From Branchiostoma lanceolatum (lineage: Eukaryota; Chordata; Leptocardii; Amphioxiformes; Branchiostomatidae): 64,000 bases of DNA. Below the pieces are notes generated by a model, which did no database searches, was not told where the DNA came from, and was given only the letters and a program-made list of their open reading frames with translations. Of the stretch, positions 48,401 to 59,937 are shown one piece after another. Both the position numbers and the translations under genes were made by a program. Positions within the stretch are counted from its first letter, which is position 1, and every line of letters begins with the position of its first letter. The DNA lies in the NCBI RefSeq assembly GCF_035083965.1, contig NC_089735.1, positions 9,884,001 through 9,948,000 on the forward strand. Reading direction: 5' to 3'.

Positions 48401-50733
48401 TCATTCAAAATTTTTCCATCTCTTTCAACTAATGCAAATTACAGTAAAAAATCATCAGTTCATTCTTTGTGTTTATAAGACATTATTGTCCGTTAAGGCA
48501 TTTGGAATTGGTACAGCTTGCGTCATCAAAATGGTGGCTGCTCGCTGGTTGGCTACCGCCATTTCGTTGACGTAGGTTTAAATTTGACTAATATTAAGTG
48601 CTTTACCTGATCTGCGTCCGAAACCGTCATCTGCAGACCTGTAACAGGAGTGCGTACGGCCGCGTGCTCGGAGATACTGGCGCTGTAGGACTGTCTGTTA
48701 AACGTTGGTCTATTGTCGTTGACGTCAAGGACCGTAATCTGAACAGTTGTCGTCACACTCAAAGTACTGTTCAACAGTATCTCTTCTACCTGTTGCATAC
48801 AAAGCAATAGAAAAGATTAACAAAACAAACGTTCTGCTGCAATACCGAGGAAAGTTGCCAGGGTGCCAAAGACGGCGCAATGTCATTGGTTGGCTGAGGT
48901 CTAACTACCTAGCAAATTCCCTGGCAATCCAGCCAAATCGTGTTGAGCTATGGTCTTCAAACAAAACCACGCATTGTTGGCAAAGGTTATTACCTATTGT
49001 GCAGCATATGTAACTTATAGTTTGATGCTGTTTACATCTAACTACCAGTGGCTTGTTTGTGTAACTTTTAGAGGTATACGTTGTTACAAACTATTAGATA
49101 GCGGCCTACAATTTCAACGCAAATGCAACATAAACAGAGTCAGAACAAAATAGATGTTGATGCTAACTAATTCTACTTTTTGAAGAGCGCGATAGTGAAT
49201 TGCATATCATTTGAAACATAAAATGGTGAATTTCATCAAGTGGACTTTCGTACCTGAATGGTAAGGTTTATAACCCTAGGTGCTGATTTGTCGCCGACGC
49301 CAGCCTCTCTGTCTATAACAGATGATGTTGTGATGACGCCAGTTGTTTCGTTTACTTTGAAAAGAGCTTGTTGATCTGTAATATAACATGTTAAAAGATG
49401 AATGCTTGTGGTTACTCAACACGAAATGTACATCTACTGTGCCTTTATGTAGTTTGTCATAGTGTGTTCATCATTCATTGTATTTTCCTTTTTTGGCGAC
49501 GCCTCAAGAGTTTCTTTGTTCTTTAAACGTAGACTTACCGTTGTGTACGATAGAGTACTGGATTCTGCTGGAATGGGGACTGCCTGAAGTCGTAACCTGC
49601 ATCACTGTAGTACCCTGCATATACAGAGTTATCAAAATAGACTTGTTTGTTAGGGTGCTCGTGCATGCTTGAATAAATAATACTATAGCATAACTTCAGA
49701 CATGGATGACATATTTTCTTTAATTCCAAATAAGCCATAGAATTATGAAAGTAGTGCATGTAATACATTTCATTTAAGACTTACAGATCGATTATTTGTG
49801 AATTTATCGAAGATTCATGTAGATTATTTCTTGTATCAATCTACTAGCACATAGTGTTCAAATTTCAAACATCCATTCTCACCATCGCAATGTTGCTCAT
49901 TGAAACAAGACTAACTACAGTACAGGCATCCTCAAAAGTTAGCTCTAAGCAATTCCTAAAGTTTCATGTGCACACCTAATAAGGTGTGGCGGGTCTTTCG
50001 GTATAATATGTACCGCTGCCACCGCGTGCAAGGCTAAGTTACGCCGTAGGGCAGTTTTAGCGACTATACACAATACAGATTTGAATAGATACCGGGATAC
50101 AGTAATATGAGGGAGTTATAGAGCGGCCATTATTGATGGTTATAACGTACCACGTCAGCGTTTTCGGACACAACTGCGAAGTAGGGCTCATGAAGAAATG
50201 ATACGGCAGGGGTCTGTGACGTTGTTAAAGTTGGCGTAGCTGTTTCAAAAGTTCCCGTGGGTGACGGTGAAATAGCACCAACTGTACAATGTGCAAGACA
50301 ATTAGAAAGAGTTAGAAAATATTTTAACTTTCACAGGCATTGCCTGGGAGTGAAGGTGAAAGACATACAGAGCAAACGAAACACCATACTTAAGTACTAC
50401 ATTATACCTGAAACGTCTCAAATTACATTGTAGCTTGATGATATAATTATCTCTATCATCAATAGAAACAGATAGGAAATTCATTTAAATTCAAGGTCAT
50501 TTGCAGCAATGGCAATCGAGTATCGGCACGTATACCTTGCGCTCCAAGCAGAGGTTGGTTGAGAAGATTGTAACCTTTTTATCAAAAAGGTCAGAATCTT
50601 CTAGCTTCTAGCTATCAAATAAGCAAAAGACTTACGTATACAGTATTACTGAAAATGCAGTGTAGAATAATTACATACCTGTACATACTCCGATGCACAC
50701 GATAATGGCTGCCAAAGATCTTGCCCCTTCCAT
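39762..50733 (-). CDS. Gene C: cadherin-repeat receptor tyrosine kinase (22 coding exons, 1030 aa)
   Basis: Twenty-two exons sum to 3093 nt in one frame, from ATG 50731-50733 to TAG 39762-39764. Order: signal peptide; Ser/Thr-rich linker (about residues 19-48); four EC repeats (about 33-486) equivalent to EC3-EC6 of A and B; membrane-adjacent domain (487-599); helix (about 612-639); basic juxtamembrane region; tyrosine kinase (about 753-1010). Kinase landmarks: catalytic Lys782 (VAVK), alphaC Glu797, HRDLAARN with Asp874, DFG 892-894, activation-loop tyrosines 900, 904 and 905 (DIYEHDYY), LPVKWMA. The core resembles MET/RON and AXL ([36 protein letters not shown]). It is probably an active receptor kinase driven by cell contact. 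Drosophila Cad96Ca is another cadherin kinase, but its kinase is nearer RET/FGFR, so convergence is possible. Confidence 0.9.
42637..43618 (-). CDS. Gene C coding exons 15-16: transmembrane helix and juxtamembrane region
   Basis: Exons: 43324-43618 and 42637-42831. Exon 15 starts [20 protein letters not shown], crosses the membrane, ends the helix at VIVCCRYRK and continues with an Arg/Lys-rich juxtamembrane segment. It has nothing in common with the transmembrane exon of A and B. Exon 16 is acidic ([19 protein letters not shown]) and ends with the first kinase strand, [10 protein letters not shown]. Confidence 0.88.
43630..43685. repeat. GATAT/ATGAT simple repeat
   Basis: Ten or so imperfect TATGA units lie beside the acceptor of gene C exon 15. 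Confidence 0.75.
43867..46409 (-). CDS. Gene C coding exons 9-14: EC5-, EC6-like repeats and membrane-adjacent domain
   Basis: Exons: 46161-46409, 45725-45771, 45134-45379, 44666-44745, 44206-44340, 43867-43990. Exon 9 (249 nt) equals gene B exons 15+16 and exon 11 (246 nt) equals exons 18+19 to the base, so two introns differ between the paralogues. The linker is canonical ([11 protein letters not shown]). The membrane-adjacent part has six or more cysteines (for example [20 protein letters not shown]) that A and B lack, so extra disulfides are likely. Exon 14 ends in phase 0. Confidence 0.87.
45438..45622. mobile_element. MITE with roughly 38-bp inverted ends (gene C intron)
   Basis: The left end has CCATTGCATG, GAGACGCG and ATGGGTAGCT. 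The right end has AGCTACCCAT, CGCGTCT and CATGCAATGG. The 100 bp between are non-coding. It lies between gene C exons 11 and 10. Confidence 0.7.
45893..46087 (-). mobile_element. Dispersed non-coding repeat, copy 2 (gene C intron, opposite orientation)
   Basis: Its reverse complement aligns with 26.11-26.30 kb (landmarks AACAGTGTGTTTGAG, GGGTTGGAGATCTGTTTGGAC). It carries a GC-rich insertion that the first copy lacks. Confidence 0.65.
46939..50733 (-). CDS. Gene C coding exons 1-8: signal peptide, mucin-like linker, EC3-, EC4- and start of EC5-like repeats
   Basis: Exons: 50679-50733, 50151-50281, 49539-49614, 49254-49375, 48607-48789, 47873-48043, 47156-47227, 46939-47044. Exon 1 encodes [19 protein letters not shown]; a possible acceptor at 50806-50807 marks its upstream edge. 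Exon 2 joins a Ser/Thr/Pro-rich stretch ([20 protein letters not shown]) to [14 protein letters not shown], the equivalent of the first EC3 strand in gene B. EC1 and EC2 are therefore absent. The first linker is canonical ([10 protein letters not shown]). The second is degenerate (VQDVPEDAMF), as in A and B. The CDHR2-like run [19 protein letters not shown] is kept. Confidence 0.88.
47484..47746. mobile_element. MITE with roughly 35-bp inverted ends (gene C intron)
   Basis: The left end has GTACCGGCTGCGTTC and TGCGTTAGCCT. The right end has AGGCTAACGCA and GAACGCAGCCCGTTAC. The 263-bp element has no frame and lies between gene C exons 7 and 6. Confidence 0.65.
50542..50605. mobile_element. 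Hairpin MITE family 1, copy 2
   Basis: It begins CTCCAAGCAGAGGTTGGTTG like the copy at 21.5 kb, then folds back (AAGATTGTAACCTTTTT versus AAAAAGGTCAGAATCTT). It lies in the first intron of gene C. Confidence 0.6.
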
Positions 50734-50805
50734 TTTTTTCAAAGATGTAAGTCACGTTGTAGGTGATGTTAAGACGTTGACAAAGTCTTCATAACGGTGA
50801 CACAT

Positions 50806-53800
50806 CTAATAATGGAGACGGGAACAGTCACTATAGTTTAAACAAAACACTTAGTAAGCCATACATTGTACCGTGTACAATTGTCGTGCAGTTCTTCTAG
50901 TAATAAGCTATGTTTACGGCTATGTTCGAAATAGAATACGATAACCTAACAACGATATTGCAGCTGACTGTAGTTAGTACATCATGCTTATACTTCTAGA
51001 CATATTGACTGGGGGTGTTATTTGAACGGAGGTTTCTATCTCAGTACAGACCTTGCATCTAAGAGGGAATTCGTAGATTGTTTTGAAGATATGTAGATAT
51101 CAGAAATTATGTCAGAGTCTGGAAAATATATCTAAAGTAACTTATGCAAATAGATCAAACATGTGTCTGGGATCTATTAAGGAGGGAATTCGTCTTTCGT
51201 CACGAGAGAAAATTAAGCAAGGATACGAAAAGATATATCTATTCTGTACTTCCTAATATAATTTGCTGTTCAATAAAACCTCTTACTGACCCTTTTTTTA
51301 CATGTGTACCCCTGTACATTATACTTACTGAACAAACCCCGGTTACGCCCGGCTATAGGAATCCGGGAGGGTCAAACGAATCGGACACAATGCGAGTCTG
51401 AATTATTAACGTCGCTTTAACAAAAGCTCTATTCATCTCATCTATCTCATCGTGAGCCCAGCGCCGTGATTCATAGCCCAGCGTCACTAAACAGGTTATC
51501 GACACCGACTTCTATACGATCTATCTGTTGTTATTTACTGTATACTTTAAAACAACTGTCCTTGGTGCAAATGACTGGTGTCACCGTGAAAACAGCACAA
51601 ACACAAAGAGATGTGACCCTTTTTTTCAGGTCACCAGTTAAACTTCTAAACACTGTTCAACCTTCGTGATACATCTTGTATATGTTACATATACGTACTG
51701 ACAATACACATTCATGGTCTCTATATGATAGTAAAGATTTAGATATGCAAACAGATCTATGATAAGTTGTGTAGAAATCCTTATATGACAACTTAGTCTA
51801 GCCGACATTATCGCTTAGAAAATGTGCACTAAGGCAAACGACGTGTAGCGCCAATACGTTCTATGATCGGAATTCTTACTAATAATTGCAAAGAGACAAC
51901 TCTGTGAATCACACCTTTGTTGCAAAGTTCCAATCACCTTTACACCTGAACTGGTACCGTGGGAAGACACAAACATCGAGATAAGAACCCTGCATACCTC
52001 TAGTCACGGGGCCTTGGTTACTAATTAGACACAAATAAGGCTTCAATTGTGACACATCATCGCAAGAGTGTCCCCTTTGACCTCCGAGATGCAGTCCGAC
52101 CACTACTGTTTCCGAGACGTTGAACCTCCCCCCTGTACGCCGAGTATTACCGAGTTTTACCGAGTATCTACGAAAACTACCGAGTACCGAACGTATACGA
52201 AAGTTTCCGAATAACACGTCATCGCAACATGTCTCTTTTGACCTCGGATATGCCGTCCGACCACTCGTTACGTTAGAGCACCGAACAATACCGAATATCT
52301 TCGAAAGTGCCGAACACTTACGAAGATTGCTGGATGATGAGTTCGAATGTTGGATCGTAGCAACTGCTTACTAGACAATACATATACTGATTGTAGAAGT
52401 CCTGTGCTTTACGTCTCTCGGTCTGAAAGATGCAAAATATGAATATAAGTTATTTATTAAACAAGGTCATTTCTTAAAAAAAACCTGCATGGTAAATAAA
52501 CTATACAACCATTACTTTTGTACTGTAAACGTTTCTAATTTTGCTAATTTCTATGCTGCAAAACACGAGTTCCAAGATCTCGTAGCTCCGTGAAATAATT
52601 GCAGTTTCTCATATCATGTCAACCAGATCAATCACATGTGTCTATTAATCACTTCATGTCACTCTACGGTCAATGTGACTAGCAGAGGGGAAATATATAA
52701 CTGCGAAAACATTGAACCTAATGATATACCTCCCGGTGAATTGGTAGCCTTTTCTATTGACCCCATGACTTGAAATTTCATGTCTGATTAAACTTTGTTC
52801 TACCACCTCTGACCACTGCTTCCTGCAACTCGACATGTCTGACCTTTGAGGTCATATCCCCACTCACTTACCCACTGCGGCCTGCCACTCTTCTGGTTGT
52901 GTGATGAAAATGTTTACACAAACAAACCTACAAACAACAAAGAAACAAAATCATATCCAGTTGTTTGAGTAATTGCTTTTTTGGTGTATCTCATTACCTG
53001 GATGTCTAATCTTCATCGACGTAACAAAGAAACAAGTAGACGCTCTGAAAAATGCCTCCGTACACGGTGTCAACAAACAGACACACAAGAACTGAACAAG
53101 GCTTCTCTACACAGAGTCAAAATAACTTTTATATAAATGTTTTTAAGATAGATGCATGTTGCAAAGAGCAGAGAAACTTTTTGCTTTGATTATAATTCAA
53201 GATAACAATGCTGCAATAAAGTACCCTATCGTAACTACAGTATGTGACGGAGTCAACAGACATTTCTACATAACTACAGGATCATAATGTAACGTATAAA
53301 TCCCATGGGCATCATAAAGGTATCAGCTGTCGTGATTTCTTTTAATTGTTGTTACAGGAAATGGCCCGTGCCATAAATCAGATACATTAAAAGGCATTTC
53401 ACAAAATGCCAGTCATGTTTTGCAAAATATAGTCTTGTCCACACTATGCCCTTTCATACTGTAAAAGCTTCTACTGAAACTGACCTTCATGCATTTCAGG
53501 GCTTTAAAAATTGAAAAAGCCATTTCGGACGGGTGACACTCCGGCCATTAAGTAGTCGGTATTTAACAAAATAATGCTTTTCATTAGTGGCGAAAAATGC
53601 CAATTACTAAAGCTAAGTAATGAGAAAGGTCACTTTCATTTGAGTGGTATGAAACAAAAAAAAAGAAATGACATTAATGTATTTGAGTTTGGGAATAGGC
53701 CGAATGAATTTTATTTTCAATTCATGTAAAATGTGCATTTGGCTCTAAACACATTAACACAATATTTCATATCGACGAGTGACAATGTTAAGTTGTTAAA

Positions 53801-53940
53801 CGCTACGCAGCGTAAATGTATATCTTTGGCTTCGTTTCGTACCATTAGGGTCAGTTTGAAACGATTATCCTGGAATCTAAATATAGAAGATCATTGCACG
53901 ATGATGGGATTCGCTCTATTTCATTCCGTTTGCCCGAAAG
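50806..53940. other. Upstream region of gene C, no certain gene
   Basis: AT-rich spacer. A 60-bp stretch at about 52873-52930 is bordered by an acceptor and a GTAAGT donor on the minus strand and could be a non-coding leader exon of gene C, but nothing conserved supports it. Diverged direct repeats occur at 52.05 and 52.21 kb. Confidence 0.4.
52052..52270. repeat. Direct repeat pair with ACCGAGTA-rich spacer
   Basis: ACACATCATCGCAAGAGTGT...TTTGACCTCCGAGATGC at 52052-52103 recurs as ACACGTCATCGCAACATGTC...TTTGACCTCGGATATGC at 52213-52264. Between them, TACCGAGTA/TACGAAA motifs repeat six or more times. It resembles a decayed tandem array with a unit of about 160 bp. Confidence 0.6.
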
Positions 53941-53948
53941 TATAAAAG
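53941..53948 (+). promoter_or_regulatory. TATA box of a putative plus-strand gene (gene D)
   Basis: TATAAAAG is followed after about 30 bp by GC-richer sequence that ends in a strong splice donor. Spacing and composition fit a core promoter, divergent from gene C. Confidence 0.45.
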
Positions 53949-53969
53949 GCACACTGGCTACCGTGATTC

Positions 53970-54079
53970 TCTGCTCAACGCCCTAGTCCGGAGAAGGTTC
54001 TAACTCGGGACGCACCCTGCGTGTGTGTGTGCCCTAAAGAGGCCGTGGGTAGGGGAGAAGGCTGGCGGTGTGCGTCAGG
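53970..54079 (+). other. Putative 5' leader exon of gene D
   Basis: From the expected start site to CAGG followed by GTGAGT at 54080-54085. It contains no ATG and is clearly more GC-rich than its surroundings. Supported only by the TATA box and donor. Confidence 0.4.
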
Positions 54080-57000
54080 GTGAGTACTTTTTTATTTTAT
54101 TTTAAATATAATGTCCTTTCTTATAATTCCACCCAGTATCGTAAAATCCCGACATTAATGAAAGCGTTTTTTAGGTAAACACCTGGTGGTCTTAGATGTT
54201 CATACCTCGGGGATTACTGGAATATATCTTTGAATGGTTGTCCATCTATAAGTGACGCTCGTAAGGTACCTAGCTGGTAGCTTAACCATGCAGACGAGAA
54301 AAAAAAAAACCAGCGGTGCTGTACACAAGTTATACGCGTATACTAGCAGCACCACCGGAAAGAACATAACACTAGGCAAAATATGTACGAAAGGTACACA
54401 TACAAGAATTTGAACGCACGGGAAAAATGCCGACTGAAATACTTTCCATATTCACTCAAAAAAGAGAAGTGATATTGAAATACTTTGGTGCAACTGTGTA
54501 GAAGGATGCCATGTGAAACAGAAATGCAAGAGAAACAGAATATTTATTTTGTATGAATAAGAGCGGTGGCAAAACAGGCATAGAACAATAAGTTTTTCTA
54601 ATATCTTTTAAAGTAGCTAGCGTAATATAGCTTACACCTCTGGTCATATCAGTATACTGATACTTTCTCCAGAAATATCAACAAATCAGAAAGGTTGCAG
54701 CACCTGTTTGTTTGTTAATATTGCGGGTTCAAGGTAGTCAACTGCTGCATGTCCTTATCCTGGTATTCTAGGGCTTTCTTTCATTCTTCCCAATTTCTCC
54801 AGCATATGGTAAGGCTTGGGAACTAACTGAGCAATGTAGACTTCAGTTGTGTTTGTCTCCTGCTAGGCGCTCATAAAAATCAACAGGTTGCTGTCAGATC
54901 TATATACCCAGCTTGTTTGAAAGATTGAATTCTGTGAATTGATATTGAGCACAGGTACCTACACCATTGTAGTTTCACACAAAGCCGATATATCTGCCTC
55001 TAGAATCCTATTAAGGAGCTGATTATGATTCAAAAAGTTCATATGAGAAAAGCAATCATGCTGTCATGTTGCAGTATAAAGGAATAAAAGAGTAATTTCT
55101 GGTTTGTTATTGGTGCAATAAAATCTGGACGTTTGCGATTATCCTTTATTGGATATATAATCAATGTTGTAAAATCAATACTCTAAAATGTATGCAACGT
55201 ACTATTGTTTATCGCATTCAGGATCAGTGTCAGAATATAAGAGAACAGCCTGAATGAACATGATATAAGTATCAGTTTCGCAGTTGGTAATTTTCATCTA
55301 TTTCGTACATCTAACAACGATTTCAATTCGCATTACGCTAAGCATATCTGATATCACTGTTTTTTTTTCCTTCAAATTTTTGTAAGTATGTCTTTGTTGA
55401 CGCTTTGCGATTATATCGTCTCTATTTCGGTGCCAAAAAAAGATGCTTTCGTTTCAATATCTGAGCAGAGAAAGCAGTCATGATAAATCTAACTATTTTT
55501 GAAGGTGTAAGCTAATTGAAAGTTCCTCGAGTGTTTGGTAATCAACACTTTGTCACGTTGGTTGTTGTATCTCTGGTGTGTATTTAGTTCTTCGGCATAT
55601 TGTAGATGCAAAAACCTATTATTTTTACACAATGGCAGCGACATCTCCAATCATCCTATGAATGTTTATACCATATTTTTCTATTTGAATAACTGTCGTT
55701 TGAGAAATATGATCCGTTTAGAAGAAGAAACTGCTGTAAAGTTTCAGCAGCTAGACACCGGTTGCACTCACGGTCATACAATTCATTAGAAGCCTCATAT
55801 GTTCCATTTCTTCGGAAGCGTTGTAAGTAGTGCACTTGGCATCACTTGAAAACTCAACTAGCCATATTCGTCTGGCGTTTTGGCTTCAAGTTGTTTACCA
55901 GTGGCAACCTGCCTGTGAATAGTTGAACTAGAAATAAGTTAAATCAGTTCAAATCTTCACATCCCATTTCCTACGAACGCGCTAGGACCTCTGAGTGACA
56001 AAAGATTTGAAATATCGCTGAAAAGATAAAGTAAACATTTTCCCTTTTTTCTGTTTCTGATTTAAATAATATTTTTACATCCTGCATACTTAATTATGAA
56101 ATCAGGGGTAACAAAAATGAAATTTAGGTTGCAGAAAGGTCGCAGCGCGGTCCCCGTCGAGTGGAATGGGGACCTTAGGGGCCGTTTTGCCGGTCTAGTT
56201 ACCCACTTACTACAATTTGTCTTAATATCGCGGCTAAATTGGCGCAAAGCTCTAACATAATGTGATCCATTACATGTTCATTAGGGAAAGTGGGTATGGC
56301 AAAGCCAAAGGTAGAATCAAAGTGCACGTAAAAAGGGTGAAATACATCGAAACGTGCACGTACATTTCAATTGGTTTCACCGCACCAATAGCCTTTAGGG
56401 ACATTTGTTATGCATATGTGAGCAATTTGACCTTGGGATTGCATTCAAAACCGACGGCTGAATTTTTTACATTTCTTCATACATTTGCGTCTATATCCTT
56501 TTTTGCGACTACTGTGTATTGGTACATTTTCTTCAAGCGCTCAAATGTCATGTTGAAGGTATAATTTTTTTGTTTCTGATAATGACATGTTTATATTTTC
56601 TTTCAACTAGAGACTGCAACCGCGTAGCAATCGAAAATTTCACAGATCACTGAATTCATTTCATAGGTTGTCGTCTAAATCTTTAAACATATTTACACAC
56701 ATCCAATGTTGGTCGCACAGCAGTTGCCGTCTAGTAAAAAGGAGTGCATGTAAGTTTCTATTTAGTAATAGATTATTAGCGTTTGTTTCATAACGTTTAC
56801 GATTGGATATTGGCTGAAATCCCTCCTTCCCTAAAAGCTATTAATGCCGATTATTATCTATTACCACTGGTCAGTTCTATTTCATTAAAGCATTTGATTT
56901 TCACTCAATATCTTGCAAATTGGACCTTATCAACAACAAGTAACACTTGTTATAATTTGAATTCAGCTGCCGACGTACGCGTGTGTTTCTGATGTTTTTG

Positions 57001-59578
57001 TGGGGTTCTTTTCTTCAATAGAGGTAAAAAGTTAGTCTGTGGAAGCCCCCGTCCCCTTTTTGCCCGCTCAAAGACGAAATTTTCAAGACCCAGTTCTCAA
57101 CTTTAACCGAACGAAGGCCCACCTCAAAGGACGTTCCGGAATAACTGTCTATTTTTCAAACTTGATTTTCACTCCCTGCAACGGTATGTTTTACAACGAA
57201 AGGCACCATTCAATATAATCCTTATTCCCAAATGCTCTATTCCAAAGTATGGTATGTTTTGGAATACATGCCTTTATGTTCTACTTGGTAGTGTATCACG
57301 GCGTGTTTTGGAATAAAGAACTGTTTGGAATACATCTTTAGTCCCAAAAGTTGTATTCAATCGTGTGCCATTTCGTGTTTTGGAGTGCAGAACGTTTTGG
57401 AATCCAACGGAGGTCACAAATGTATGATCGTTTTATGTAAGACTAAAAAAAATACAAGTTATATATTCGCTGAAAGTAGCTGTGACACTTTGTAAGGTCA
57501 TTTACCCTCACTCTAAAGAAGCCTTTTACTCGGGTTGAAAGCAAATTTGAGACGACAGCGCTAACAGCGCTATTTGCACCTTGTTGAAGAGAAATTGATC
57601 TAAGCTCTTTTACATAAGCACCACTTTAGCAAATGGAAGACTGAGTAATTGAAGTGATATTACCACGGAAAGAGGTGTAAAAATGAAGCCCATCTCGTAG
57701 AGAGAGGGGCTTAGACTAATGACACGTTTTCAGTTTAGAAGTGAGTATGCTGCCGAGGTTAAAGTGTGCCAGGCCTGTGAGCTGTGAAAGCAATGATGCC
57801 ATCTAAAATGTTCAGCTGTTGCCAATGAGGCAAGACGTAAATTTGTCACTTTGTTTTTGTAAGTTTCGCTTCATTTGTGACGCACTCGGACTAAATACCC
57901 TCTCCCGAAGTGCAACATTTATTCTATCTAAGCTAAGGACTTTTGTGCACGGATACATATCGCATGTAAGTTTAATAACCTCAAAGCAGTCTAGTTTTTA
58001 TTAATGTACGGCCATTGACATCACGCGGTTCATTCACAGATATTGTTATGTTTGGGTACTGTTGTGTTTGTGTTCGTAGGTAGTTTGATAGCATAACTTT
58101 CACCCAGCTATAAAAAAACTAACTAACTATAAACTAGGCTAGCATCAATCAAGAAGCTATTGTCGGATTGTTATGGTATTGACAAAAAACAAACAAAAAA
58201 AGGATACTGATTATCAGTGTCCAGGCGGTTTCCCTTGGTATTGCGGCTTCCGGAACGTCCAGTATTTGTATCGTATGTTTTGAATATGCTTTGACCAAGA
58301 TTTTATAGTGCCACCTACCTTATGGGCTCAGGCACAAGTGGTATCAGTTTGGCATCCCTAGCTATCTGCATTTTTGTCTTAAACTCTAAAACGTGATAAA
58401 TACAGAAATGATCGAATGTTTTTTTTTTCTCATGATTTTAGCTTTGTTTGTAACAATTTCACCTTATCTGGTTTATTGATGAAATCACTCAAGTTTTAAA
58501 CATCAATTCTTGGTTGTTATGTTTTCATAATTCTTCAGCAACACGTTCGGTAAAACATTTGAAGAGGCTTCCAGGGTTCAGTTCCGGCTGGAGATGAATT
58601 GGCTATCTAATCTCTTCACATTACTCCAATCCCACATTCACAGTTGTTTGGAGAGCCTTCTGACGCATTTCGACCTGTGCAGGGATACCTAAGTGCTCCC
58701 ATCAGCGTTTTGAATTATCTTTTAAGTGAAAGAGTGGCTCTATCCATGCCGTACGTTAATAAGGTCTATTGGGGGACGTTAGGTAATGTCTTCTCAAACG
58801 AGGTCTTTCTTCCCGTTCAATTTAATTCTCCAGATAACATATGAGACAGGTTTTACCAGATACTAATTGGCCCAAACGGAACTGTTTTGCAGATGTACGA
58901 TTTGTCGGGAATGACAACGGGCTGCCCATTAGTTTTCTGATGGAAGCATGGGTGCAAAGCAACCTTTCTGTACGCAAAATGCCACAATATTGTCGTTGGA
59001 AGCCACTGGAGCCAACAATTTTGCTAGTGGCTCTTAACTTTTCCTATTTAGAGTCGCTCTACAATAACAATAGCAACAACTGATAGGAAATTGATTCAGA
59101 AAACAACAATACTCAAAAAAGAAACAGGACTGTTAAATTAACTTGTGTATAGTTTTTACGTGCCAGAATGATGATATCAAAAAATGACAATGATTACATA
59201 CGCAAGGTGCTGCAAACTATGCTTTTTAACAAACTGCAAAACTGAAACATTGACATATTTCAATAATTGCTGATGCGTTGAAAACTCTTGCCTGAAGGAT
59301 TGTTGTTAATATGAAAATAGATACAGTTAAGAAAAAAAGAGATTGTAGAGCATGATGCTACTCTCAACGTGATGCCTTTTTGAAAGCAATACTAAGCCAA
59401 TAGGAGACGACATAACCCACAATGAATAGTCTTTGATGGTGCCTTTTTTAAGACAACCTATAATTCTTTACACAGGTGTTCTCATTAAAAAAATCAATAC
59501 TACAAACAGACCGATGTTCTTACAATGTAGCTAATGGTTGAATCTTCTAAGCGAGAAAATTATGCAATTTGTTTTTAG
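54080..59578. other. Long spacer or first intron of gene D, no supported coding exon
   Basis: AT-rich. The region 57.18-57.42 kb has several degenerate TGTTTTGGAAT motifs. Neighbouring frames at 58.64-58.84 and 58.84-59.08 kb (+) look protein-like but match no family I know and lack clear splice sites. Confidence 0.4.
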
Positions 59579-59693
59579 GCTAAATGCAAGAAAGATGACT
59601 GATCTCCCGTCGTTTCAACCTCCAACCAATAGTACTGGTATAGAGGAGGAGAATGCTGTGTTTCCAACAGCACTGACAGAATGGATCTCGGAG
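59579..59693 (+). CDS. Putative first coding exon of gene D (unknown protein)
   Basis: After a T-rich acceptor (TTTTTAG) comes a short leader and an ATG at 59595. It opens 33 codons (MTDLPSFQPPTNSTG, then acidic IEEEN, ending TEWISE) that stop exactly at a consensus donor (GAG then GTAAGTG, phase 0). The peptide looks like a soluble, disordered N-terminus. I recognise no family. No downstream exon is evident before 64 kb, so the gene, if real, continues past the window or across the repeats. Confidence 0.4.
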
Positions 59694-59937
59694 GTAAGTG
59701 TGTCTTTATTTGTTTGTTTGTTTGTTTGTTTGAACTTTGCTTCTTCGTTAGTAGCTCAAATCGGCATGCAGGTCGTTTTTCATTGGAGCAAACAGGTCAA
59801 AGTATTTGTATCTATATAGCTGGTACATTGTATATCCTTCGGCGCAACACAACATCTTCACAGGAACGCGGCGCTAGGCAGCTGGTTATATTGTACCGAA
59901 CGACCTGTCACATCAAGATCTACCCTTTGCAAATCTA

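Noticed and set aside
58644..59083. Adjacent plus-strand frames of 66 and 80 aa
   Set aside because: They look somewhat protein-like but end in stops a few bases apart in different frames, have no clear splice sites and match nothing I know.
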